The translations under genes were made by a program, and so were the position numbers. A stretch of 64,000 nt of DNA from Bacteroidota bacterium (GTDB lineage Bacteria; Bacteroidota; Bacteroidia; Bacteroidales; UBA10428), in NCBI GenBank assembly GCA_023442525.1, contig JAEZZA010000018.1, positions 19,845-83,844 on the forward strand. Reading direction: 5' to 3'. How positions within the stretch are numbered: position 1 is the first letter of the stretch; the number at the start of each line of letters is the position of its first letter. This document shows, in pieces, positions 20,601 to 30,587 of this stretch. Below the pieces are notes generated by a model. The model searched no databases, was not told the DNA's origin, and worked only from the letters and a program-made list of their open reading frames with translations.

Positions 20601-21353
20601 TTCATATTTCTGTATCGCTTCGGCCAAACGTCCCTGAGCAGCCAGGGCATCAGCTTCAGCTATCAGTCCCTTATAAACTTCGGAATTTGCGTTTTGCTTT
20701 GCAAGCGTATTATTAATTTCCGTTATCCGTTTCGAAGGATAACTTTCGGTCGGATATATTTTAATCGCTTCTTCGTACAGTTTTTTCGCTTCGGTTAAAT
20801 TATTCTGTTTGGCTGCAACGTCTGCTTTCTTGACAAGATCCTCGTATGACTGAAGCTGACATTGTTCGGTTTTCATCATCATAGCTTCAATTTTAGGTCG
20901 CATTGAATTCACATACTCTTTATCCGAAACAAATTCCCTGCGTTTGGCATCAAAGCTGACTCTGTCAACCGGCTGTTTCAGCACGGAGTAATCAATATTA
21001 CCACATGGTCGTATCAAGCCAATTGAAAACTCATTCATCCAGGTGCCCTTCTCATTATCAGGCATTTGAGTGTTAAAACTGATACTCTTACTGACAAGAC
21101 CCTCTTTTTCAATATGGATGGTATACTGCTTGTTAATTTCAAGCTTGAACGAAAAACTGCCGTCGGCACCCGTCTGAATGCTTTTTACTATGGTGTTCCC
21201 TTCATAAAGTGTAGCTGTTGCCCTCGGCAGGGGCTGCATATCGAGTTCCGAAGTACCTGCTACCTGGAGAAACTTTTCTTCGACATTCTGGGCATGAATC
21301 CGGGCAAATAACGAAAGGAAAGCAATGGAAATAAAAACGATTATCCTGACCAT
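17694..21353 (-). CDS. Giant periplasmic TPR-like repeat protein
   Basis: 1219 residues. A signal peptide (to about RIHAQ, residue 22) is followed by a carboxypeptidase-regulatory-like beta domain (PLPRATATLYEGN, DGSFSFKLEINKQY). Then come about 15 copies of a ~65-residue helical unit with the recurring phrase (F)xxAKxxYxxALxxKPxxxYxxxKIxxI, each joined by an Ala/Lys/Glu-rich charged helix. The C-terminal ~95 residues (YLNELVKKYPAGIT to FKEIVLQ) form a separate domain with RYIVIRNNEAQEF. Units five to eight look like a recent duplication of a two-unit block. I do not recognise a function; scaffold or cell-envelope organiser is a guess. The stop overlaps btuF by ATGA. Confidence 0.85.
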   Translation of the reverse strand: MVRIIVFISIAFLSLFARIHAQNVEEKFLQVAGTSELDMQPLPRATATLYEGNTIVKSIQTGADGSFSFKLEINKQYTIHIEKEGLVSKSISFNTQMPDNEKGTWMNEFSIGLIRPCGNIDYSVLKQPVDRVSFDAKRREFVSDKEYVNSMRPKIEAMMMKTEQCQLQSYEDLVKKADVAAKQNNLTEAKKLYEEAIKIYPTESYPSKRITEINNTLAKQNANSEVYKGLIAEADALAAQGRLAEAIQKYEKAVSLNPSEAYPKQKAVELRTNLEKEQALKNTQQQKEDRYNQAMAKASVAYTRKDYAQARQYYQEASEIKPEESLPKSRVQEIQQIEAKKAAEEAARVEEAAKKAAFEKEYLGIVAQADQLFREKKFDEAKAQYAKALTMKPAESYPAQRVKTIENAVATEQAAKAKAADDAYKEAITAANNALAKNQFELAKQSYQKALSIKPDDLAAKKGITETGRLEAEFARNKSIEEQYAQTIASGDAFVAQKKWDDARKMYTQALTHKPGDKYSQTRIVFIDNSVAAEQAAIAKANENSYNEAIAAANIALAKNQFEVAKQSYQKALTIKPDDLQAKKGIAETDRLAAEFVQNKNRDEQYNKLITSADEFIAQKKWTDARQLFAQALTLKPGDKYATSKIVFIDNSVSSEQAARAKAIEEQYKSAVASALSAMSQKQYDRAREDFKKALSTKPNDEYATGKLAEIDRVVLEEKKKTELEQTIARKYQEAINAADNYYAARDYSNAKAGYNQALQVKPGDGYAIEKLSEVDRQIIAEESGRQKKIETAYADAMNQGNALLTAADYPAAIEWYRKALVIKPADNSARSKISLAELLMKQDQERKLAELARKTKYNELITSADKNLAEKNYSSAASLYQQAVDLMPGETYPRQKLNEVNQEMENLRKLAAEEKARDNAYSQALVNADKYFKARDYNQAKDEYTRALTLKPGEAFPKTRIAEIGNLIAAREKEIAEAKARADGYTASMNAANSAFASKDFTNAKDSYLKALKFMPGDVLASEQIKKIDYLVAEAEKIRKHEEAKKLALEALIKSADNLFDQARYTDAKTEYKKALALEPANAYAKQKITRIDEINRLLWQSTAKTAKPVADNTPKVAAAIPMGELNFRNESERQLYLNELVKKYPAGITLEKYIDKYKETYRYIVIRNNEAQEFRHIKYTTYNGAQFSVNGKPITQMYFETQTRVRDGESFKEIVLQ

Positions 21354-21446
21354 GACATTGGTTTCAATACCCTTTTTTTACTGAGATTTTGAATAAAAGT
21401 TACTATTTAAGGCATAAAATAAAGAGATTGAAAACCCAAGGCTCTG

Positions 21447-23591
21447 TCAGTTTACCACGGCAAGTTTCTTTGTATAAATTGTGCTGCCATGCCTTACAGT
21501 TACCAGATAGATCCCGCTGGGAAACCGGTTAAGGTCGAAGGGAATGATATGCTGGTATTGGCTGTACTCCTTTTTAAAGACAATTTGCCCGCTTGCGTTT
21601 GTTATGGATATCCCGACTTCCTCAGTTGTCATTTCCTTGAAATGAACCTGAAAATAAGTGCTTGCAGGATTGGGATAAATTAGAATCCCTTCATCATCAA
21701 ATGTACTGTTAACTGGCGGGAGTTTTCCGAATACTACCGGAAATACCGCAAATGATGAATTAACAGCACCGGCCGTGTAGTCAGCCAGGCTGTACCATTC
21801 TGATCCTTCCGATACAAAGGCAGTGGTCTGCCCCGCAGGCGATCGGTTTTCGGCCATATAAACTGAGAAGGTATCCTGTGGTGATGAATAAAACAACTGG
21901 TATCCGGCAAAGAAATTCTGTCCAGGCGAAAATGCCGAGTCGAATTCAATGTAGTTCATTGCCTCCGGAAACAGATTTCCAAGCGCCACCCTCTGCCTGT
22001 AAATGACATCACCTGGCTTTGAACTCCCTTTCCAGATTACGATATCTAAATATTTGTTGCGCCGGGATATATGGTTTTTATCCACATACAGGTTAATACC
22101 TCGTATCAGTTTTGCCGTCGTTTCGAATTTTTCTGCAAATCCTGTTGTTCCCATGTTATTATGACCCGACCATGAACCCCATGCCAGACCTGCCGATTGA
22201 TTTTTCAAAGCTTCTTCCGGTTCAATGTTTGAAAGTGTGTCTCCGGTAGCTTTAAAGTCAGCAAACGGATCGAAACCATCGAGATATCCATTACTTTTAC
22301 CCGAAGGATCCAGCCAGATAGCAAGCTGTGATTCGGGTGACACCAGATCGTTCCAGCAGTGACTCAGCATCTGAAAGTAATCGTTAACGGGATTTTTACA
22401 ATTGGCAAGTCCCCCGGTAAGCGTTCCACGTAATCGACCTTCCGGGTCAAACAATGGGGCGCCGGACGAGCCGGCCTCTGTTGTGCCCAGTTCCCAGTGC
22501 GATACCAGGTAGTGGTTATTCCTGTTGTACAAACCGCCAAAATCCTTAATGATAAGAGGATGATTTTCCACAGAAACCTTTTTCACATCACCCTTGGGAT
22601 GGTGGATTGTAAATGCCGATTGGGGTGGTGCATGACGGTAATCCCAACCGGCTAAATAAGGATTATAATGGTACGGAACCGGCTCCAGCAATTCAAGTAA
22701 GGCGAAGTCAATTTTATCACTTCGAGCCCTCAGTGTAGTACCGGATACTGATCGGGAAGAATTCCCGTCAGGACCGCCGCAATAAGGACTTTCGTAATTG
22801 AAATATACTACGGCACTGTTGGCTTCTCTTTCGTTTTCAATGCAATGTCCGGCCGTCAGCACATAATATACGCCATTATGGTTTGTTGTATTCACCAGCA
22901 CACCTGTGCAACGATGATGACCGTTAAAAATGATCCGGACTGCCGAATTTTTCACCTGCCGTACCAGGTGATCATCCATACAGGATATATCGACATTACA
23001 ATATCCTGAACTATCGTACCATTCATCCTTTTTAAGATGATCGAACAAAAAATCGCATCCGATACCCTGAATCCCAATCTCTCCCGGTCCTTCTGCATAA
23101 GAAGGAACCTGAACTTCTACAATAAGGGTATTACCCGGAATATTTGAGGTAGCCAGGCTGTTAAAGGGTTTGTTGTTCAAATCGGAAAAAGCACCGGCAA
23201 TATGTTCTTCGTCGTTATCGTATAAAAAAACCCGCACTCCGCTATTTACACGGAACGGAGAGAATATCACATTCATGAACGATGCATGGTCAACTGTAAA
23301 GCCTATTCTCCAGATCCTGGTCCCATCATCCAGTGAATGCCAGGTGCCCGAGGTTGAAGGACTGATATCAACCGGGATGAATGCGCCAGACCGGTCGGAT
23401 TTAAGCATCAGACTATCTGCATTCCCCGAGATTGCACGTTCACTTTTATTAACAGTGGCATCCAGTGAAATTATCTGAAGATCGTGATGGTTTATCATGG
23501 CAGGCCTGCCAGGTCTGGTAAGTTGGCCGGAAATTCCGGAATTCAACCCGAAAACAGCCAGTACCAATAACAACCCATAACGCCATATCAT
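21447..23591 (-). CDS. Secreted trypsin-like serine protease with T9SS sorting domain
   Basis: 714 residues with a signal peptide ending about GISGQ. After an N-terminal beta domain of ~200 residues lies a chymotrypsin-fold domain: His in VLTAGHCIEN (~249), Asp in IDFALLELLEP (~295) and Ser in TEAGSSGAPLFD (~376). Together with the Cys pattern (CNVDISC, YCGGPDGN) this resembles lysyl endopeptidases such as Achromobacter protease I. A second beta domain of ~170 residues follows. The last ~75 residues (ILIYPNPASTYFQV, GQIVFKKEYS, GIYLVTVRHGSTIYTKKLAVVN without gaps) form a type A T9SS sorting domain, so it should be exported and surface-bound or released. It lies between B12-uptake genes. Confidence 0.88.
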   Translation of the reverse strand: MIWRYGLLLVLAVFGLNSGISGQLTRPGRPAMINHHDLQIISLDATVNKSERAISGNADSLMLKSDRSGAFIPVDISPSTSGTWHSLDDGTRIWRIGFTVDHASFMNVIFSPFRVNSGVRVFLYDNDEEHIAGAFSDLNNKPFNSLATSNIPGNTLIVEVQVPSYAEGPGEIGIQGIGCDFLFDHLKKDEWYDSSGYCNVDISCMDDHLVRQVKNSAVRIIFNGHHRCTGVLVNTTNHNGVYYVLTAGHCIENEREANSAVVYFNYESPYCGGPDGNSSRSVSGTTLRARSDKIDFALLELLEPVPYHYNPYLAGWDYRHAPPQSAFTIHHPKGDVKKVSVENHPLIIKDFGGLYNRNNHYLVSHWELGTTEAGSSGAPLFDPEGRLRGTLTGGLANCKNPVNDYFQMLSHCWNDLVSPESQLAIWLDPSGKSNGYLDGFDPFADFKATGDTLSNIEPEEALKNQSAGLAWGSWSGHNNMGTTGFAEKFETTAKLIRGINLYVDKNHISRRNKYLDIVIWKGSSKPGDVIYRQRVALGNLFPEAMNYIEFDSAFSPGQNFFAGYQLFYSSPQDTFSVYMAENRSPAGQTTAFVSEGSEWYSLADYTAGAVNSSFAVFPVVFGKLPPVNSTFDDEGILIYPNPASTYFQVHFKEMTTEEVGISITNASGQIVFKKEYSQYQHIIPFDLNRFPSGIYLVTVRHGSTIYTKKLAVVN

Positions 23592-23664
23592 GAGGCAAAA
23601 ATATCAAAAAAACCAACGACACTGCCGCATCTGTGAATTTAAAATCTAAAGGAGAAACCGGAGT

Positions 23665-24732
23665 CTATTGCACATTAAATACTGCGCTGCTGGGGCCGAT
23701 ACCTACCATACCCTGTGCGAAAAGTGTTCCGTTGGTTTCATAAACCTTCATCATACCATTTCCTGAAAATCCCAGTGCTTCAAACCCATAAATCCGTCCG
23801 TTAACCGGATGAACTTCAAGTCCGTAAAAATCGCCTTCAATTATTGGTTGGCCGGAGATGGACGGGTTCCCGGTATCGAGGGAATATATACCTTCGGTTC
23901 TGAGGTAGTATAGCTTGTCACCCTCGGGTGAAATAGCGCACCGGGCAGGAGTTGCAAGATATTCGTTTGCCTTGCCCACTTTAGCCTGCCATTGCACCTG
24001 ACGGGTGGATGTGCTGATTTTCATCAGATAGGAATCGGTTTCAAAATCGGTATAGTTGGTATATCCTTTACAATACACCCACAGGTTATTCTCATCGTCC
24101 AGTGACATATCAACAGGAACCTGTCCTACAAAGATTGTGTCTACAACCTTTTGTAAATTAATATCAATAACACTGAGGGTGGAATCGGATGAATAACCCC
24201 CGCTGTTAGCTACATATACGTAGTTATTAACCCGGACCATTACCTCAGGACCATAACCAACATCAATACTATCACTGATACGGTAGTTATTCAGGTCCAG
24301 AATGTAGATTCTGCCTGCCAGATTTCCCGATGAAATGTATCCCTTATCGTCATCAACCTGAAGAAAATATCTTGGGTAATCAACGTCGACCGGAGCATGA
24401 ATGGTCTGAAAAGTGGCCAGCCGCACAATTTCCAGCCTGGCGGAATGATTCACCACAATTATTCCCAGCGAGTCGTTTACAATGGAAAAAGACTGAGCAA
24501 TGTCGCCCAGCGGACGACCGTTTACTGCATTAAATATGTCGTTAACTATCACGGTTCCGGCTTCATTGACAAAACTTATCGATCCGGTATTGGTATTATA
24601 AGCGCCTTCATTTACTACATAGATTCCCCTCGAATACCCTGAAGATTTTTCTTCGGGCGCGTTATCTTTCTCGCAACTGATAATTAAGAACGCTAAAAGT
24701 CCTGAGCAGATTAGAATTAAAGATGTTTTCAT
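23665..24732 (-). CDS. YncE-like beta-propeller lipoprotein (DUF5074 type)
   Basis: 355 residues. A lipobox is present (FLIISC, Cys ~20), followed by EKDNAPEE, a surface-export-like acidic stretch after Cys. The body has repeated blade motifs: RGIYVVNEGAYNTNTGSIS, YVANSGGYSSDSTLSVIDI, VGQVPVDMSLDDENNLWVYC, AISPEGDKLYYL, IYSLD. These match the surface lipoproteins encoded next to BtuB-like receptors in Bacteroidetes, which may help capture corrinoids. Its ATG overlaps the receptor stop by four bases (ATGA). The capture role is inferred from the riboswitch and neighbour. Confidence 0.85.
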   Translation of the reverse strand: MKTSLILICSGLLAFLIISCEKDNAPEEKSSGYSRGIYVVNEGAYNTNTGSISFVNEAGTVIVNDIFNAVNGRPLGDIAQSFSIVNDSLGIIVVNHSARLEIVRLATFQTIHAPVDVDYPRYFLQVDDDKGYISSGNLAGRIYILDLNNYRISDSIDVGYGPEVMVRVNNYVYVANSGGYSSDSTLSVIDINLQKVVDTIFVGQVPVDMSLDDENNLWVYCKGYTNYTDFETDSYLMKISTSTRQVQWQAKVGKANEYLATPARCAISPEGDKLYYLRTEGIYSLDTGNPSISGQPIIEGDFYGLEVHPVNGRIYGFEALGFSGNGMMKVYETNGTLFAQGMVGIGPSSAVFNVQ

Positions 24733-26666
24733 AGTTTAGAGTTTACTTTTTCATGATTTTTTTGAAAGCCTACAGTGATTACAAACCGGAGTGTTCGTCC
24801 CGGTACGGGATACGACCGGATTATTTCGTAAGATATATCAAAGAGGTTATCGCACTGTATACCTATTTGAGCGGGAAACGCCCCTATATCACGCGAATAA
24901 TGTATGGAGGCATCCCATAAGGTATAGGGTGCCAGTTCAAGATAAGAATCCCCTGTCTCAGCAGTTTCGCGTTTTCCGGTATAGCTGCCGCTGATTTCCG
25001 AGGTGAAATGCTTAAAACTAATGTTGACAGCGGCCTTTGTTGAATGTACCGGTACGTATATCATCTGATTACCGGTGTAATACGGATTTTTGTCGTAAAC
25101 CTCCTTAATAACCGAACTATTGTAATTGTAATTGACAAATCCTGACACTACGAACGGGTGTATGGAAAATGAATAATCAATCCAAGATTCCAGTCCTGAT
25201 GAATGAACCTTTTTATACTCCACGGGAGTCAACGAATCCCTGATGATCCATTGAATCCAGTTATCCACAACCTGGTAATAACCGGTAATCCGGGCTGACA
25301 GGCTGGTAAGCGACTTATCCACGATAGTCAGTTCGGCTGATAGTTCACCGCCTCTGCCCTTTTCCGGGTTAAGATTCACATTACCTCCCGGATGCCAGTA
25401 TTTCTCATTAAGTGATGGTTTCCTGAATTTCGTGGATACGGAGACACGAAGAACAAGCTTCTTAATTGGCATATAGCGAATACCCGCCGATAACTGGGGC
25501 AACGGATTCAGTCCCTCATAAAATTCCTTTCTGAATCCGGTATTTATAATAAAGTTTTTTCCAATGTATTTCAGACTCATATAAACGGCTGTTTCAACTT
25601 CCAGAATCGACTGGCTATAGTTCTCGGATTGACCGTTGATTATGGAATTGGAAATACCTGCTCCGGCTATGAGTTTCTCGCTTATATACTGCCTGAAGTC
25701 GGCTTCATTCAATATTTTAGATGTTTGTATTATGGATTTAATGTAAGCGGGCGATTCAGTGTCAATTCCGTTGGTATAATTGAGATTGTCTGACAGGTAA
25801 GCCGACCTGACCTGCAGTGCTGTAGTGGCTTTTTTCAACCTGTAACTGATGTATGCCCTGAACAGGCTGTCCTTTTGCCTGGCATTACTTTTTTCTTTTG
25901 TGCCCATTACCGAAGGAATATGGAGCAATTTCTTCTGATACCACATTCCCGCTTCAACATGATGTCCCCTGCCCGCATTCAGATATACATTCTGCATAAT
26001 TCCTGCATCGAAATACCTGTTGTTTCTGTTGATTCTCTCGGGTGACCCTGCCGAATAAGTATCAATAAATGTGAAATCATTTTCAGCGCGGGCGTTCAGA
26101 ATCGACAGGTGATACTGAAATCTTTTGTTACCCAGTTGAATATTTGCCATGTGCGCCAATTGACCGAACATCCCTGCCTGGAATGAATACCTGGCAAAAA
26201 TGCGGTTATTCCAGTCGGGTTCAGTAACCAGGTTCAACGATCCGCCGAATGTACCACTGCCAAAAAGGCTGCCTGATGCACCGTTTATTATTTCTACTTT
26301 TCTGATGAATCCGGCAGGGAGTAAAGAAATATCAGCCTGACCTGTTGTAGGTGAATTCAATACAATTCCGTTCCAGGCAACCTGTGTATGATTGCTTCCG
26401 GTTCCATGCATCGACACCGATGTCAGGGCTCCATAACCACCGTAATTGCGTAATACAAGGGGTGATTTTTTCATCAGCACATACCCGATATTTCCGGCTT
26501 CAGTTAACGGGCTGGTTGGAGAGATGGTCAATGTATTCTGATCATCAGCGAAGAATTTCTTGTTGCTTTCAACTACTACGGGAGCAATTTCACTAATGCT
26601 TTGTTCCTGACCGTAGCAAAGAATACACGAATAGACAAAAGTTAATAAAAGCCAGATTTTTCCCAT
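24729..26666 (-). CDS. btuB: TonB-dependent receptor, BtuB-like
   Basis: 645 residues with a signal peptide ending CYGQ. A plug domain follows (IGYVLMKKSPLVLRNYGGYG, GTGSNHTQVAWNGIVLNSP, IRKVEIINGASGSLFGSGT), then a ~22-strand barrel with many aromatic-capped strands, ending ...RTLRFVITVGFQ. The length is in the range of BtuB (~600). A cobalamin riboswitch lies immediately upstream on the same strand, giving good reason to name it a corrinoid receptor. The energising TonB-ExbBD complex is encoded 2.5 kb further on. Confidence 0.9.
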   Translation of the reverse strand: MGKIWLLLTFVYSCILCYGQEQSISEIAPVVVESNKKFFADDQNTLTISPTSPLTEAGNIGYVLMKKSPLVLRNYGGYGALTSVSMHGTGSNHTQVAWNGIVLNSPTTGQADISLLPAGFIRKVEIINGASGSLFGSGTFGGSLNLVTEPDWNNRIFARYSFQAGMFGQLAHMANIQLGNKRFQYHLSILNARAENDFTFIDTYSAGSPERINRNNRYFDAGIMQNVYLNAGRGHHVEAGMWYQKKLLHIPSVMGTKEKSNARQKDSLFRAYISYRLKKATTALQVRSAYLSDNLNYTNGIDTESPAYIKSIIQTSKILNEADFRQYISEKLIAGAGISNSIINGQSENYSQSILEVETAVYMSLKYIGKNFIINTGFRKEFYEGLNPLPQLSAGIRYMPIKKLVLRVSVSTKFRKPSLNEKYWHPGGNVNLNPEKGRGGELSAELTIVDKSLTSLSARITGYYQVVDNWIQWIIRDSLTPVEYKKVHSSGLESWIDYSFSIHPFVVSGFVNYNYNSSVIKEVYDKNPYYTGNQMIYVPVHSTKAAVNISFKHFTSEISGSYTGKRETAETGDSYLELAPYTLWDASIHYSRDIGAFPAQIGIQCDNLFDISYEIIRSYPVPGRTLRFVITVGFQKNHEKVNSKL

Positions 26667-26693
26667 CTTAATGTTTATTCCCGAACAATTATG

Positions 26694-26860
26694 ATCATGG
26701 CAGGTCTTCTGACTTTCTCTTCGGGCGCCTTCCCATCCCGATAAACCGGGACAGTGGCGTGGATGCCCTTATAATTAGAGATTACAGCAGCGGGTACTGT
26801 CCAGGATTTTCACCTGGTTCCCTATTGACCGGTTGTTGCAAAACCACCGGTACCATAATC
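26694..26860 (-). ncRNA. Cobalamin riboswitch
   Basis: Read on the minus strand, the element has the conserved core GGTGAAAATCCTGG, then ACAGTACCCGCTGCTGTAA, GCCACTG and the B12-box end AGTCAGAAGACCTGCC. The outer P1 helix can form between ATTATGG at its 5' end and CCATGAT at its 3' end. It ends 27 bp before the ATG of the BtuB-like receptor, close enough to mask the start region when cobalamin is bound. I see no terminator hairpin in the gap, which favours control of translation initiation (inference). Confidence 0.95.
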
Positions 26861-26932
26861 GCGACAAAGGTAATAAATATCCGAAACGGAATACTGATTA
26901 GGAGGAATTGTTATTAACAGGATATTAGAGTT

Positions 26933-26972
26933 GCCTTCGGCGTTTCATGCTTCGCGTTTCATGCCTTCGGCG
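26933..26972. repeat. Dispersed repeat, family A (inverted copy)
   Basis: On the minus strand this reads as about two and a half units of (G)CCGAAGGCATGAAAC / GCGAAGCATGAAAC, period 14-16. Thirty of its bases are found, inverted and with one mismatch, at 43305-43334. It directly abuts the heptamer array at 26973. Confidence 0.8.
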
Positions 26973-27007
26973 TCCAGTATCCGGTATCCGGTATCCAGTA
27001 TCCAGCA
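26973..27007. repeat. Heptamer array, family B, five copies of TCCRGTA
   Basis: Five tandem 7-bp units: TCCAGTA, TCCGGTA, TCCGGTA, TCCAGTA, TCCAGCA. The complement (TACTGGA) is the same heptamer as the array at 39296-39343. It lies between the riboswitch and ligA, just upstream of the ligA promoter candidate. Confidence 0.85.
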
Positions 27008-27016
27008 GACAATTCG

Positions 27017-27024
27017 TATATTTG
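27017..27024 (+). promoter_or_regulatory. Candidate -7 box (TATATTTG) for ligA
   Basis: TATATTTG fits TAnnTTTG and lies 23 bp before the ligA ATG. The -33 region falls inside the heptamer array and lacks TTTG, so the call is weak. Confidence 0.35.
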
Positions 27025-27032
27025 TTTATTGA

Positions 27033-29039
<2,007 letters not shown>

Positions 29040-29059
29040 TCAATAACTTAAAGGAATAA

Positions 29060-29087
29060 AAAAAGTCCCGCCGTGGCGGGACTTTTT
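29060..29087. terminator. Bidirectional Rho-independent terminator between ligA and tonB
   Basis: AGTCCCGCC-GT-GGCGGGACT hairpin flanked by A-tract on the left and T-tract on the right, so it can stop both ligA (plus) and tonB (minus) transcripts. Confidence 0.92.
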
Positions 29088-29108
29088 ATTATGTAACGGA
29101 CAATTCAA

Positions 29109-29891
29109 TTACTGAAGCTGGAAGATCACAGGCATAACAAACTGCTGTTTAACAGCACGTCCGCCCTGTTTTGCAGCTCCCCATTTCGGTGACGACATAA
29201 TAACGCGAACCGTTTCTTTGTCAAGAGACGCATCGACACCGCGGAGAACTTTTACGTCAACCACTTCACCGCGTGAATTAACGGCGAATTGTACAGTAAC
29301 CCTGCCGAAAATACCATTTTCCACGGCAACCGGAGGATAAACCAGGTTTTTCTGAACCCATTCTCTGAAGGTTTCAAGAGTACCCCCCTGGAAGGTAGCC
29401 TGTTCTTCAACGAATACAAATGCAGGCTCTTCTTCAACGATTACTTGTTCCTCAGTAGCTGCCACAACCTCAATAGTTTCAGGTGGCGGCTCATTGGTAG
29501 TTGTCTCCTTTACGTCGTCAACTATAGCTAACTGTACATCCTCATCTGCCTCTTCAACAACAACAGGAGCAGTATACTTTACCTGTTGCTCCATTGCTGC
29601 AGGAGGAGGAGGAGGAGGAGGAGGAGGAGCATCCTGGTCGGTTTTCACATTCTGTAATTCGGCAACGGTTTCTTTTACTAGTACCACCGTTTCATCTTCA
29701 GCGTTCAGTGCCTTAATAAATGGTACTGCCACTCCAGATGCTATGAGCAGAAACGCGATCAGGAACCCAACAGCAAGGTAACGTGCGAACCTCTTACGGA
29801 GGTAATACGAGCCGTATTCTTTATTCCTGTTTTCGAAAACAAGATCCTCCAGGGTACCGCCAGTTCTCTTCTTATTTTTATTATTTTCCAT
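29109..29891 (-). CDS. tonB: TonB energy transducer
   Basis: 260 residues. A cytoplasmic N-terminus (LEDLVFENRNKEYGSYYLRKRF, typical of Bacteroidetes TonB) precedes a single membrane anchor (AVGFLIAFLLIASGVAVPFI). A Pro/Glu/Val-rich periplasmic linker includes nine consecutive Pro coded by a pure CCT run. The C-terminal domain has FREWVQKNLVYPPVAVENGIFGRV, VQFAVNSRGEVVDVKVLRG and the final FVMPVIFQLQ. It transmits proton-motive force from ExbB/ExbD to outer-membrane receptors such as the BtuB-like protein. It is the last gene of the cluster, 14 bp after ExbD. Confidence 0.94.
   Translation of the reverse strand: MENNKNKKRTGGTLEDLVFENRNKEYGSYYLRKRFARYLAVGFLIAFLLIASGVAVPFIKALNAEDETVVLVKETVAELQNVKTDQDAPPPPPPPPPAAMEQQVKYTAPVVVEEADEDVQLAIVDDVKETTTNEPPPETIEVVAATEEQVIVEEEPAFVFVEEQATFQGGTLETFREWVQKNLVYPPVAVENGIFGRVTVQFAVNSRGEVVDVKVLRGVDASLDKETVRVIMSSPKWGAAKQGGRAVKQQFVMPVIFQLQ
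29601..29627. repeat. Perfect trinucleotide microsatellite (AGG)9 inside tonB
   Basis: Nine exact AGG units on the plus strand, read as nine CCT proline codons in tonB. Slippage would change the linker length by whole prolines without a frameshift. Confidence 0.9.
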
Positions 29892-29905
29892 GTTCAGGAA
29901 TTTAA

Positions 29906-30577
29906 TTATTTTTTACTTGCGGCACCGCCACCTTGCGAAGCAAGGTAATCAGCAACCATTTTCTTTTCCACATCGTTGATATCAACCAACGCGTACAGAG
30001 CAATGTTGGTGATAGCCATTTCATCGAGGATATCAACAACATTTTTGTATTTCACTTCTTCATAAGCCTTGATCAGAACAACAGGACCCGTTTTATCCTG
30101 CCTCATAAAGCGTTTACGGGCAGAATCAACTGAGTCGCGAGGCATTTCAATTTTACCCGTAATAACGTCGTTCTTCATAGTCTCAATTTTTGTGAACAGA
30201 TCCTTATTACGACGAAGCAAAACTTTACGAATGCCATCATCACTGAAGTTGGTTTCATGTAAGGTAGGCAGCGGCGGTTTGGCGGGGTTTGCCAATCCAT
30301 TATACCACAGAACCTTATCTTCACCAATAAGTATAATGTTCAATGCTTTACTGCTGTCGACCTGAGGCTTATTCTTCTGATCTTCCGTTTTATCTTTTTC
30401 AGGAAGAACGATCTCCATAACTTTTGGTTTGGACATCGAAGTGGTAAGCATAAAGAAGGTAAGCAAAAGGCAGAATAAGTCCACCATAGGCGTCATATCA
30501 ATTCTGGCGCTATAGTGTTTGGCCCTTTTCTTTCCTTTTTGTTTGCCACCACCTTGATTTTGAATAATTTCAGCCAT
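29906..30577 (-). CDS. exbD: ExbD/TolR biopolymer transport protein (second copy)
   Basis: 223 residues. A basic N-terminus (KQKGKKRAKHYSARIDMTPMVDL) leads to one membrane helix (LFCLLLTFFMLTTSM) whose Asp in PMVDLF is the conserved proton-pathway residue. The periplasmic part is longer than E. coli ExbD (141 residues) and carries an insertion with RNKDLFTKIETMK before the usual VVLIKAYEEVKYKNVVDILDEM. It lies 10 bp after the first ExbD and 14 bp before TonB. Confidence 0.9.
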   Translation of the reverse strand: MAEIIQNQGGGKQKGKKRAKHYSARIDMTPMVDLFCLLLTFFMLTTSMSKPKVMEIVLPEKDKTEDQKNKPQVDSSKALNIILIGEDKVLWYNGLANPAKPPLPTLHETNFSDDGIRKVLLRRNKDLFTKIETMKNDVITGKIEMPRDSVDSARKRFMRQDKTGPVVLIKAYEEVKYKNVVDILDEMAITNIALYALVDINDVEKKMVADYLASQGGGAASKK

Positions 30578-30587
30578 TTCTCAATTA

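Noticed and set aside
29494..29781. Plus-strand open frame opposite tonB with a poly-Gly stretch
   Set aside because: It is the complement of the Pro-rich linker; tonB on the other strand has full family similarity.
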